Origin: Bacteroidota bacterium
GTDB lineage: Bacteria; Bacteroidota; Bacteroidia; UKL13-3
Assembly (NCBI GenBank): GCA_027484685.1
Contig: JAIXSO010000013.1
Span: 1 to 64,000 of the forward strand
Direction of reading: 5' to 3'
Length of the DNA stretch: 64,000 nucleotides
In this document: positions 25,595 to 34,300 of the stretch, in pieces
Numbering within the stretch: the first letter of the stretch is position 1
How the letters are laid out: each line of letters begins with the position of its first letter
Translations under genes and position numbers: made by a program
The notes under the pieces: generated by a model
The model's input: only the letters and a program-made list of their open reading frames with translations
Told to the model about the DNA's origin: nothing
Databases searched by the model: none

Positions 25595-26440
25595 ATGAAT
25601 AATCCTTTGGCTGAATTAACTGCAAAAATAGATAGTGCGCCCGAAGCGCCCGGTAAAAGTAGGTCAAAGCCTATTGAAAAAAATAACTATATTGAACAAT
25701 TATTGGTTGATATAGCTACTTTTTGGCTGTTTGTTATGCGCTTTTTTAAAGAAATGTTTCAACCGCCTTTTGAGGTTAACGAAACACTTAAACAATCGTA
25801 TTTAATAGGTTATAAATCGTTAACCTTGGTTGGTATTACGGGCTTTATAATGGGTTTGGTATTAACTATACAATCTAGGCCAACTCTTGCTGAGTTTGGC
25901 GCTGAGTCTTGGTTACCCGCAATGATTTCAGTTTCTATTGTTCGCGAGATTGGTCCTGTAATCACTGCTTTAATTTGTGCTGGAAAAGTAGGTTCAGGCA
26001 TTGGTGCTGAGTTAGCTTCTATGCGCGTTACCGAGCAAATTGATGCCATGGAAGTTTCAGGAACTAATCCATTTAAATACATCATAGTTACTAGGGTTTT
26101 GGCTACTACATTTATGCTGCCAATTCTTACCATTTTTAACGATGTTATTTCAATGCTTGGCTCATTTGCTGGCGTAAATATAAAAGGCGATGTAAGTTTT
26201 TACTTATACTTTTCGCAGGCTTTTGCTCAACTAAGTTTTACCGATGTATTTCCTTCATTGATCAAAACTGTTTTCTTTGGTTTATCTATTGGGTTAATAG
26301 CTTGCTATAAAGGTTATAACTCCAATAAAGGTACCGAAGGTGTTGGGCAAGCAGCCAACTCATCGGTGGTGGTAACTTCACTTATGGTTTTTGTAATCGA
26401 TATAATAGCCGTTCAAATAACCAGTTTATTTATTAACTAA
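25595..26440 (+). CDS. MlaE-family lipid ABC transporter permease
   Basis: 281 residues, MlaE/YrbE permease with membrane helices from about 70 on and the signature 'GSGIGAELASMRVTEQIDAMEVSG'. Has an extra hydrophilic N-terminus of about 40 residues. Its stop overlaps the start of the ATPase gene by one base (TAATG). With the next two genes it forms an MCE-type transporter that moves phospholipids between membranes. Confidence 0.92.
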   Translation: MNNPLAELTAKIDSAPEAPGKSRSKPIEKNNYIEQLLVDIATFWLFVMRFFKEMFQPPFEVNETLKQSYLIGYKSLTLVGITGFIMGLVLTIQSRPTLAEFGAESWLPAMISVSIVREIGPVITALICAGKVGSGIGAELASMRVTEQIDAMEVSGTNPFKYIIVTRVLATTFMLPILTIFNDVISMLGSFAGVNIKGDVSFYLYFSQAFAQLSFTDVFPSLIKTVFFGLSIGLIACYKGYNSNKGTEGVGQAANSSVVVTSLMVFVIDIIAVQITSLFIN

Positions 26441-27180
26441 TGGAAAAACCTAAAGACGAATCTGTCATTCAAATTGAACATTTAAAAAAATCATTTGGCT
26501 CAAACCAAGTGTTGGTAGATATCAATTTAAATATTCAAAAAGGCGAAAATGTAGTGGTTTTGGGTAAATCAGGAAGTGGTAAATCTGTTTTAATTAAATG
26601 TATTGTAGGCCTAATAAATGCTGATGAAGGTATTTTAAAAGTTTTTGAAAATGATATCAATGGTTTGGATAATGATGCATTGAATGCATTGCGAAAAAAA
26701 ATTGGTTTTTTATTTCAAAGTGGTGCCCTTTACGATTCTATGTCGGTTAAAGAAAATTTGGCTTTTCCCTTACGCGATTTAAAAGATTTAACCAGTGCCG
26801 ATAAACAAAGTAGAATAGAGGAAGCACTTACCAATGTTGGCCTTTTAGATGTAATTGATAAAACACCATCAGAACTTTCAGGAGGGATGCGCAAACGTTT
26901 AGGCTTAGCCCGAACCTTAATTTTAAAGCCCGAAATAATGCTTTACGATGAACCAACCACAGGTTTAGATCCTATTACTTCAAAAGAAATAAGTGAACTT
27001 ATTTTAACTGTTCAAAAACAATACAATACTTCATCTATCATCATTACCCACGATATGGCTTGTGCTAAAATAACGGCCAACCGCATTGTGATTTTTAAAG
27101 ATGGAAAAATATTAACCGAAGGCACTTATCAAGAACTTGAAAAATCGGAAGATGCTTGGGTAAAATCCTTTTTTATATAA
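26440..27180 (+). CDS. MlaF-family ABC transporter ATP-binding protein
   Basis: 246 residues with Walker A GKSGSGKSVLIK (about 46-57), Q-loop 'FLFQSGALYDSM', ABC signature LSGGMRKRLGLARTL, Walker B IMLYDEPTTGLDP and the H-loop ITHDM. The 'GALYDSMSVKENL' stretch is typical of Mla/Ttg2 ATPases. Translationally coupled to the permease gene. Confidence 0.93.
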   Translation: MEKPKDESVIQIEHLKKSFGSNQVLVDINLNIQKGENVVVLGKSGSGKSVLIKCIVGLINADEGILKVFENDINGLDNDALNALRKKIGFLFQSGALYDSMSVKENLAFPLRDLKDLTSADKQSRIEEALTNVGLLDVIDKTPSELSGGMRKRLGLARTLILKPEIMLYDEPTTGLDPITSKEISELILTVQKQYNTSSIIITHDMACAKITANRIVIFKDGKILTEGTYQELEKSEDAWVKSFFI

Positions 27181-27231
27181 TTAATAGTCACTTTAAAATT
27201 AAGTATTTCAATAGCAATCAATCATATCATT

Positions 27232-27921
27232 ATGCAAAAACAATCCATTAATAAAGTAAAGTTAGGAATATTTGTAGCCATAGGGGTAGCCTTATTTTTA
27301 GCAGGTATTTATTATATAGGCGAAACTAAAAAACTGTTTAGTACCACTTTTAGAATAAGTGCCATGTTTAAAGATGTAAATGGACTGCAAGTTGGCAATA
27401 ACGTGCGTTTTGCTGGTATCAATGTGGGTACTATTGAAGCCATCGAAATCATAACAGATTCTACTGTAAAGGTTGATATGATTTTGGATGTTAAAACACA
27501 AAAATTTATTAAAAAAGATGCCAAAGCAATTATTGGTTCTGATGGATTAATGGGCAATAAAATAATGAATGTTTCGCCCGGAACAACTGCATTTGCTATG
27601 GTTGAAAACAATGATATGATTGGTACTACCATTCCTATTAGTTTAGATGATATGCTGCTAAAACTAAAAAATACTACTGATAACGCAGCTTTAATAACAG
27701 ATGATTTGGCTGCCATTATGGGCAATATTCGTTCAGGTAAAGGAACCATTGGTAAACTATTTATGGATACAGTTTTTGCTGATAATTTAGATAAAACCAT
27801 AATAAACGTAAAACAAGGCACTAAAGGCTTTAAACAGAATATGGATGCTGCTAAGGGTAGTTTTTTATTACGTGGATTTTTCAATAAAAAAGATAAAAAA
27901 ACTAAAAAGGACAAAAAATAG
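27232..27921 (+). CDS. MCE-domain substrate-binding protein (MlaD family)
   Basis: 229 residues: one N-terminal membrane anchor (11-31), an MCE/MlaD domain (about 37-120, 'FRISAMFKDVNGLQVGNNVRFAGINVGTIEAI'), a helical region and a very basic end of Lys/Asp repeats. The periplasmic MCE ring carries lipids between the permease and its outer partner. Last core gene of the Mla set; a small acidic protein follows. Confidence 0.92.
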   Translation: MQKQSINKVKLGIFVAIGVALFLAGIYYIGETKKLFSTTFRISAMFKDVNGLQVGNNVRFAGINVGTIEAIEIITDSTVKVDMILDVKTQKFIKKDAKAIIGSDGLMGNKIMNVSPGTTAFAMVENNDMIGTTIPISLDDMLLKLKNTTDNAALITDDLAAIMGNIRSGKGTIGKLFMDTVFADNLDKTIINVKQGTKGFKQNMDAAKGSFLLRGFFNKKDKKTKKDKK

Positions 27922-27923
27922 CC

Positions 27924-28283
27924 ATGAGACGAGATCACAAAAAACATACTGAAAATAAGCCTATTAAAGATACTAAAGACTTTCAATTAACTGCTTTTGA
28001 TGAAAAGGATAATAAGTTGGTTGATGTATTATTATATCCGCCAAGTGACGATATTTACAATAATTTGGTGGAGGAAACCAATATTGACCCAGAAGACATT
28101 ACCAAAAGCAAACGTATGGTAGAAGAGGCGGGAGAATGGAATGAAAAGGATTTTGACGAAGACATGGCCGGTGATGATTTAGACGTTCCAGGCAGTGAAT
28201 TAGATGACGAACAAGAAGATATTGGCAACGAAGATGAGGAGAATAATTATTACAGCTTAGGGGGAGATAATCATGATGATTGA
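27924..28283 (+). CDS. Acidic hypothetical protein downstream of mlaD
   Basis: 119 residues, very acidic in the second half (DDEQEDIGNEDEENN), no signal peptide or membrane segment. It starts 2 bases after the MCE gene, whose end is strongly basic, so a charge-based interaction is conceivable. No family function known to me. Confidence 0.65.
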   Translation: MRRDHKKHTENKPIKDTKDFQLTAFDEKDNKLVDVLLYPPSDDIYNNLVEETNIDPEDITKSKRMVEEAGEWNEKDFDEDMAGDDLDVPGSELDDEQEDIGNEDEENNYYSLGGDNHDD

Positions 28284-28500
28284 TGTTTTTGGGAATTGGG
28301 AAATGAGAGTTGTGAGGTGAGAATTGAGAGATGGGATTTGTGAAATTTGAAATAAAAAATGTGAGATTGATGTAAAGAAAAACACTAATTAACCACCTAT
28401 TTATTTACTCAGCCATTCAAACTTTTTCTCAATCATTAATCATAAATCAAAAGTCAAAAATCAGCAAATAATTTCTAAATTGCCGCCTCAAATTTTTAGA
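28284..28500. repeat. Degenerate G/A-T short repeats between the Mla operon and the S46 peptidase gene
   Basis: Irregular 7-8-base repeats (ttgggaaatgagagttg, gaattgagagatggg) up to about 28370, then 'aatcataaatcaaaagtcaaaaatc'. Similar wording is found at 38994-39060. No frame or terminator hairpin seen. Confidence 0.7.
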
Positions 28501-28502
28501 AA

Positions 28503-30644
28503 ATGAAAAGAATAGTTACAAGTTTACTACTTTTATTGATACTAGGTGTAGAGGTATCAAAGGCCGATGAGGGCATGTGGTTTTTAATGTCTATCAAGCG
28601 TTTAAACCACCGCGATATGCAAAAAATGGGCTTACAGTTAACAGCAGAAGAAATTTATGCCATTAACAATAGTTCGTTAAAAGATGCCATTGTGCAATTT
28701 AATGGCGGTTGTACTGCCGAGTTAATTTCGAAAGATGCATTGGTTTTAACCAATCACCACTGCGGATACGATGCAATAGCTGAGTTATCAACTCCAGAAG
28801 CTAATTACTTAAAAAACGGTTATTGGGCTGCTTCAAAAGATAAAGAATTGAAGCCTAAAAGCTTATTTGTTAGATTCTTTGTAAGAATGGACGATGTTAG
28901 CCAACGTATTTTATCAAAAGTAAATCCCCAAATGACTGAGGCTGATAGAGATAAAGCCATTGCTGACGAAATAGCTTTGATTGAAAAAGAAAACAACGAA
29001 GGAGGAAAATACACAGTATCAGTACGTTCGTTTTTTCAAGGTAATGAATTTTATTATTTTGTTTACCAAGATTATAAAGACGTACGTTTTGTAGGAACTC
29101 CACCTGAAAGCATTGGTAAATTTGGTGGCGACACTGATAATTGGGAATGGCCTCGTCAAACTGGCGATTTTTCTATGTTTAGAATTTATGCTGACGCAAA
29201 CGGAAATCCGGCTGAATATTCAGTAAACAATGTTCCTTTAAAACCTAAAAAATATTTAACAGTAAATACGGCTGGTGTTAAAGAAAACGATTTTGCCATG
29301 ATTTTGGGTTATCCCGGAAGAACTAACCGTTGGATGCCTGCGGGTGGAATTGAGCAAAATGTAAAATTTGCTTATCCAGCTTGGGTTGAAGGTTCAAAAA
29401 CGGGTATGGACAACATGAAAAAATACATGGTTCAAAGCGATAAATTAAATTTAATTTATGCTTCAAAATATGCTGGTGTAGCTAACTACTGGAAAAATCG
29501 TCAAGGTATGATTGATGCTTTAACCAAATTTGGAACTGCAAAATCCAAAGCTGAGCAAGAAACTAAATTTAATGCTTGGGCTAATAAACCAGCTAATAAA
29601 GCTAAATACGGAACTGTAGTTGAAAAAATTAATACTTACTACAAGCTTACTAACGAAAAAGCGCGTCACGATAATTATTTACAACAATTGTTAAGAACAT
29701 CATCATTTGGTTTTATTTCAAGAGGTTTTGGTAAACAATTAGCAAATTATGCAGCAGCAGATGCAGCTGGCAAAGAAAAAATGAAACCTGAGTTAACTGC
29801 TGAGGTAAAATCGTTTTTTGAAGAAATGCACTTACCTGCTGAAAAAGATATTTTAAAAGCACAGTTAGCATTATATAGTGCTAAATCAGTTGGTTATCCA
29901 TTAGCTCCGTCAGTAATTGCTATGGGTAAAAATTTTGACGCTTATGTAAACGCAATGTTTACCATGAGTATTTTTACTTCAGAAGAAAAATTGATGGCAT
30001 TTTTAGATGCACCTTCAAAAGGTCAAGTAACCAACGACCCAATCTATGCATTATCAAATGATTTAATGACTCATTTAGGTTTTAAATCAGATGAAGTAAC
30101 TAAAGCTCAAAACGACTTCTTAGCTTCATACCGTTTATTGGTTGAAGGTTTAAGAGAATCAAAATTAGCTACCATTCAATATCCTGATGCTAATTCAACT
30201 TTACGTTTAACTTATGGAAAAGTACGCGCTTTACCAGCAGATAAAAGAAATGATGCTAAAGTAAATTACTACACCACTATGGAAAGTATGGTGAAAAAAT
30301 ACAAAGCTGGAGATGCTGAGTTTGATTTACCTGCTAGATTGTTAGAACTTTACAAACAAAAAGATTTTGGTAAATATGCTGATGCAAAAGGTTATATGCC
30401 TGTTTGTTTTTTAACTGATAATGATATTACTGGTGGTAACTCTGGTTCGCCTGTATTAAACGGTAAAGGTCAGTTAATTGGTTTGGCTTTTGATGGTAAC
30501 ATTGAGGCTATGGCTGGTGATGTTATTTTTGATAAAAAATTACAAAGAACCATCAATGTTGATATTCGTTATGTACTTTGGGTAATTGAAAAATACGCAG
30601 GTGCGAAACACATTGTGGATGAAATGGATATTGTAAATAACTAA
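28503..30644 (+). CDS. S46-family dipeptidyl-peptidase, DPP7-like
   Basis: 713 residues, signal peptide 1-21. Catalytic triad of the S46 family: histidine in VLTNHHCGYDA (85/86), aspartate in the 'TGDFSMFRIYAD' region and serine S647 in GGNSGSPV. G665 (LAFDGNIEAM) lies 18 residues after the serine, where DPP7 enzymes have Gly and DPP11 enzymes Arg (from memory), so hydrophobic rather than acidic P1 residues are expected. A periplasmic enzyme releasing dipeptides from peptides; family restricted mostly to Bacteroidota and some Proteobacteria. Confidence 0.93.
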   Translation: MKRIVTSLLLLLILGVEVSKADEGMWFLMSIKRLNHRDMQKMGLQLTAEEIYAINNSSLKDAIVQFNGGCTAELISKDALVLTNHHCGYDAIAELSTPEANYLKNGYWAASKDKELKPKSLFVRFFVRMDDVSQRILSKVNPQMTEADRDKAIADEIALIEKENNEGGKYTVSVRSFFQGNEFYYFVYQDYKDVRFVGTPPESIGKFGGDTDNWEWPRQTGDFSMFRIYADANGNPAEYSVNNVPLKPKKYLTVNTAGVKENDFAMILGYPGRTNRWMPAGGIEQNVKFAYPAWVEGSKTGMDNMKKYMVQSDKLNLIYASKYAGVANYWKNRQGMIDALTKFGTAKSKAEQETKFNAWANKPANKAKYGTVVEKINTYYKLTNEKARHDNYLQQLLRTSSFGFISRGFGKQLANYAAADAAGKEKMKPELTAEVKSFFEEMHLPAEKDILKAQLALYSAKSVGYPLAPSVIAMGKNFDAYVNAMFTMSIFTSEEKLMAFLDAPSKGQVTNDPIYALSNDLMTHLGFKSDEVTKAQNDFLASYRLLVEGLRESKLATIQYPDANSTLRLTYGKVRALPADKRNDAKVNYYTTMESMVKKYKAGDAEFDLPARLLELYKQKDFGKYADAKGYMPVCFLTDNDITGGNSGSPVLNGKGQLIGLAFDGNIEAMAGDVIFDKKLQRTINVDIRYVLWVIEKYAGAKHIVDEMDIVNN

Positions 30645-30664
30645 TTTCCATAAAATTGCAAAGC

Positions 30665-31063
30665 ATGAAAAACAGTATTTTAGTTTTGTTAACGTTATTA
30701 GGCTTAGTAGCTTGTGGCAACGATTCAAGGTCTAAATTACCAACTTCGGGTAATTTTGGTGCCGAGGTAAAAACCGATTCGTTAAAAACCGTTAGCGATT
30801 TAGTTAATACATTACAAACTCAAACTGAAACCAATGTAAATGTAACCGGTACTATTGAAAAAGTATGCAAAGGCGAAGGCTGTTGGTTAACTTTAGAAAA
30901 CAAAGGTGGTGAAGCTTTATTTATTGAAATAGATAAAAAAGCTTTTGTTTTACCTAAAAATATTGAAGGTAAAATAGCTATTGTAACCGGTAAAGCTGTT
31001 AAAGAAACAAACAATGGCAAAACAGAAATAAAAGTTTTGGCTACTGCAATTAATATAAAATAG
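30665..31063 (+). CDS. DUF4920-family lipoprotein
   Basis: 132 residues from the ATG at 30665 (a start nine bases earlier is also possible). Lipoprotein signal LLGLVACGND with lipidated Cys about 18, then an OB-like DUF4920 domain with 'VTGTIEKVCKGEGCWLTLE' (two cysteines, KxCKGEGCW) and 'VTGKAVKE'. Possibly metal or haem related because of the Cys pair, but no function is established to my knowledge. Followed by a clear terminator. Confidence 0.82.
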   Translation: MKNSILVLLTLLGLVACGNDSRSKLPTSGNFGAEVKTDSLKTVSDLVNTLQTQTETNVNVTGTIEKVCKGEGCWLTLENKGGEALFIEIDKKAFVLPKNIEGKIAIVTGKAVKETNNGKTEIKVLATAINIK

Positions 31064-31086
31064 TTTAAACATAAACTTATAAACCC

Positions 31087-31124
31087 TAAGAGGCTGTTCA
31101 TATTTTGAGCAGCCTCTTTTTTTT
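31087..31124 (+). terminator. Rho-independent terminator after the DUF4920 gene
   Basis: AGAGGCTGtTC pairs with GAgCAGCCTCT around a short A/T loop and is followed by eight T. Confidence 0.92.
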
Positions 31125-31331
31125 GTTAAATTAATAATTACTTTTTAAAGTTATTGATTTGGTTTATATGTTTTGACAAAAATCGAATGCTATTCTAAAA
31201 ATAAATCTAGTTGATGATTGAATAAAATATTTAAGTAAAATTAAATTTTACAAATTAGTTAAAAAACAATCAGAAATAATGTTAATTGCAATCTAAGTGG
31301 CTTAATAAATAGTTTAAGCAGCTAAAAATAT

Positions 31332-34300
31332 ATGATAAACAAAGAAAACTATCCTCATTATATTGTTGCAATTGGGGCATCGGCCGGAGGATTAGAAGCA
31401 TTACAAGATTTTTTAACCAATTTTCCTATAGAACTAAAAAATATAAGTATCATTATTGCGCAGCATTTAAGTCCAACACATAAAAGTATGTTGGTACAGC
31501 TACTGGGAAAAAACTCTAAATTAAATGTACAAGAAGCCAAGCACCTTGCCATAATAGAGCCTAGTCAAGTATATATAGCTCCGCCTGATGCGGATATAAC
31601 TGTAAGCAATGAAAAAATAATTTTAACCAAACCTCAAAATCAACTAGGGCCAAAGCCTTCAGTTGATTTATTGTTTCAATCGTTGGCCAATGCTTTACAC
31701 GAAAGAGTTATTGGAGTAATTTTATCAGGTACAGGTACAGATGGCGCCATTGGAGTTAGGGCAATTAAAAAAAATGGAGGCTTTACCCTTGCCCAAGAAC
31801 CTCATACTGCTAAATACAACGGAATGCCCATAGCTGCAATAGATACTGGCGATATCGACTCTGTATTATTGCCTGAAAAAATGGGTGAGGAAATAAAAGA
31901 ATTTGTATTAAACCCTGTTCAGTTTAAAGTTATTAAGTATTCTGACAACGAAGAATACAATAGCTTAGATCAAATTTTTAAACTTTTAAGCAGCAGAACA
32001 GGCACCGATTTTTCTAACTACAAAGAAGCTACTGTAAAGCGTAGATTAGAAAAACGCATTAATGAACTAAAGTTAAAATCAATAAAAGAGTATTTAGTGT
32101 TTATTGAAAACAATCCATCTGAATTGGATGAAATGTTTAATAAAATATTGATTGGAGTAACCAGTTTTTTCAGAGATAGCGAAGCATTTATAGCATTAGA
32201 ATTATACATAAAAAAAATAATAACTAATTCAGCCAAAAAACACATTAGAATTTGGGCTCCTGCTTCGTCAACAGGCGAGGAGGCTTATTCAATAGCCATT
32301 ATTTTGGCTAGGTTATTAAAAGATAAAATTAACCAATACAATATTCAAATATTTGCTACTGATATTGACGATAGGGCAATAACAATAGCCCGAAAAGGTT
32401 TATATACTCCAGAGGTTATTCAAAACATACCTAGCGATATATTAAACGAATATTTTTTAAAAAATGGCAGTAATTACGAGTTAGTAAAATCAATTCGTTC
32501 CATGGTATTATTTTCAAAGCACGATGTAACCAATAATCCTCCTTTTTTAAAATTAGATTTGATATGCTGTAGAAACCTTCTGATATATTTTGGAGCCAAT
32601 TTACAAAAACAGATTATACCATTATTTCACTACTCATTAAATGAAAATGGTTATTTATTTTTAGGTAAATCGGAAACAGTTGGTCAGTTTTCTGATTTGT
32701 TTAATACCATTGATGCAAAAAATAAAATATTCCAACACAAAAAAGGCAATGCATTTAAAACCATTCAATTTTCAAACTTTAAAGCCAAATTACAGCATGC
32801 CACTAGGTTGGATGATAATGCAAAGACTAGTAAAGCAAAATCAAATAGCAGTTTAGAAGATATTATAAAAGAAACTATTTATTCAGATTTTGAAAATCCT
32901 TATGTAATAATTAACGAAAATTTTGATATACAAAGCGTATATGGCGATGTAAGGTTGTTTTTAAGTTTTACCTCCGGCAATATAAATGTAAACTTAATAA
33001 AAATGGTAAATGCTGAGCTGCAAATAGAGCTCAGAGCCATAATTACCAAGGCCATAAAAGACTTTAAAAACATAAAAAGTCCAATAAAAAAATTTAATTT
33101 ATTTGGGCAAATACATTTTGTAAGGCTTTGTGTTAAACCTCTTAAATCAATTAGTTTCAGTGATAATTTATTGATGGTTATTTTTGAAAAACTTGAAATA
33201 GATGAGTTTATTTTAAAAGAAAATTTAATAACCGATAAAGAGCTAATAGACAACAGAGTTCAGGAGTTAGAAAAAGAATTGCTTCAAACCAAAGAACATT
33301 TACAAACTTTTATCGAAGAATTAGAAACGAGTAACGAAGAGTTACAATCTCTTAATGAAGAGATGCACAGTACGAACGAAGAGTTACAATCATCGAACGA
33401 GGAATTAGAAACCAGTAATGAAGAATTACAAAGTACCAACGAAGAGGTTCAAATTGCTTATACAGAACTAAAATTGGTAAACGATGAATTATTTAAAAAG
33501 GAAAAATTATTAATTGAAAAACAAGCTAAATTAAATGCCTTGTTAGATAATAATTTGCAGGGTTTTATTTTGGTTGATGAATCGTATTTGGCTATAACTT
33601 TTAACGAAAAAGCCAAAAGCATTTTTAACTTATTTTCATTTAAACCTCTACAAGAAGGAGCCTCTCTTTTTGATTATTTTGAAGCAAATGCTTTAGAAGA
33701 ATTGATAGTTGATTTTAAAACTGCTATATCAGGTAAAAGCATTACCAAGGATTTTTATATTAACGATTTAACTCAAAATAAGCTATGTTTCAGTATTCAT
33801 TTTACTCCCATTATTAATGAACTTGGAGATGTAAAAAGTTTTTCATTTGGCTTAATAGAAATTACCAAGGCAATAAAAACTTTAGAACAGCTAACTAAAG
33901 CCGAAAAATTATTGGATGCCGTATTTAATGCCACCGCAGTTGGTGTTTGTATTACCGATGAAAATGGTATTTTTATTGATGTAAACAATGAATATTGTAG
34001 AATTTATGGTTACACCAAAGAAGAATTAATAGGAAATAATTTTACCTTAGTTGTTCCTGCGGAATATAAACAAGCACTTCAAAACTTACATGATGAATTT
34101 ATTAACGGCAAAGAAGAATTGGCTTCTGAATGGCAAGTACAACGAAAAAATGGTGTTATTATAGATATTTATGCCAGTGCTGAATTATTAATTCAACCTG
34201 ATGGGAAAAAATACAAAGTAACTTCTGTACGCGATATTACCGAAAATAAAAAATACAAAAACTTATTATTCGAAACCCAAGAGTCGGGAAAAATAGGTGG

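Noticed and set aside
27312-27986. 224-codon frame on the minus strand
   Set aside because: Lies opposite to the MCE gene in a shadow frame; the plus-strand protein has clear family motifs.
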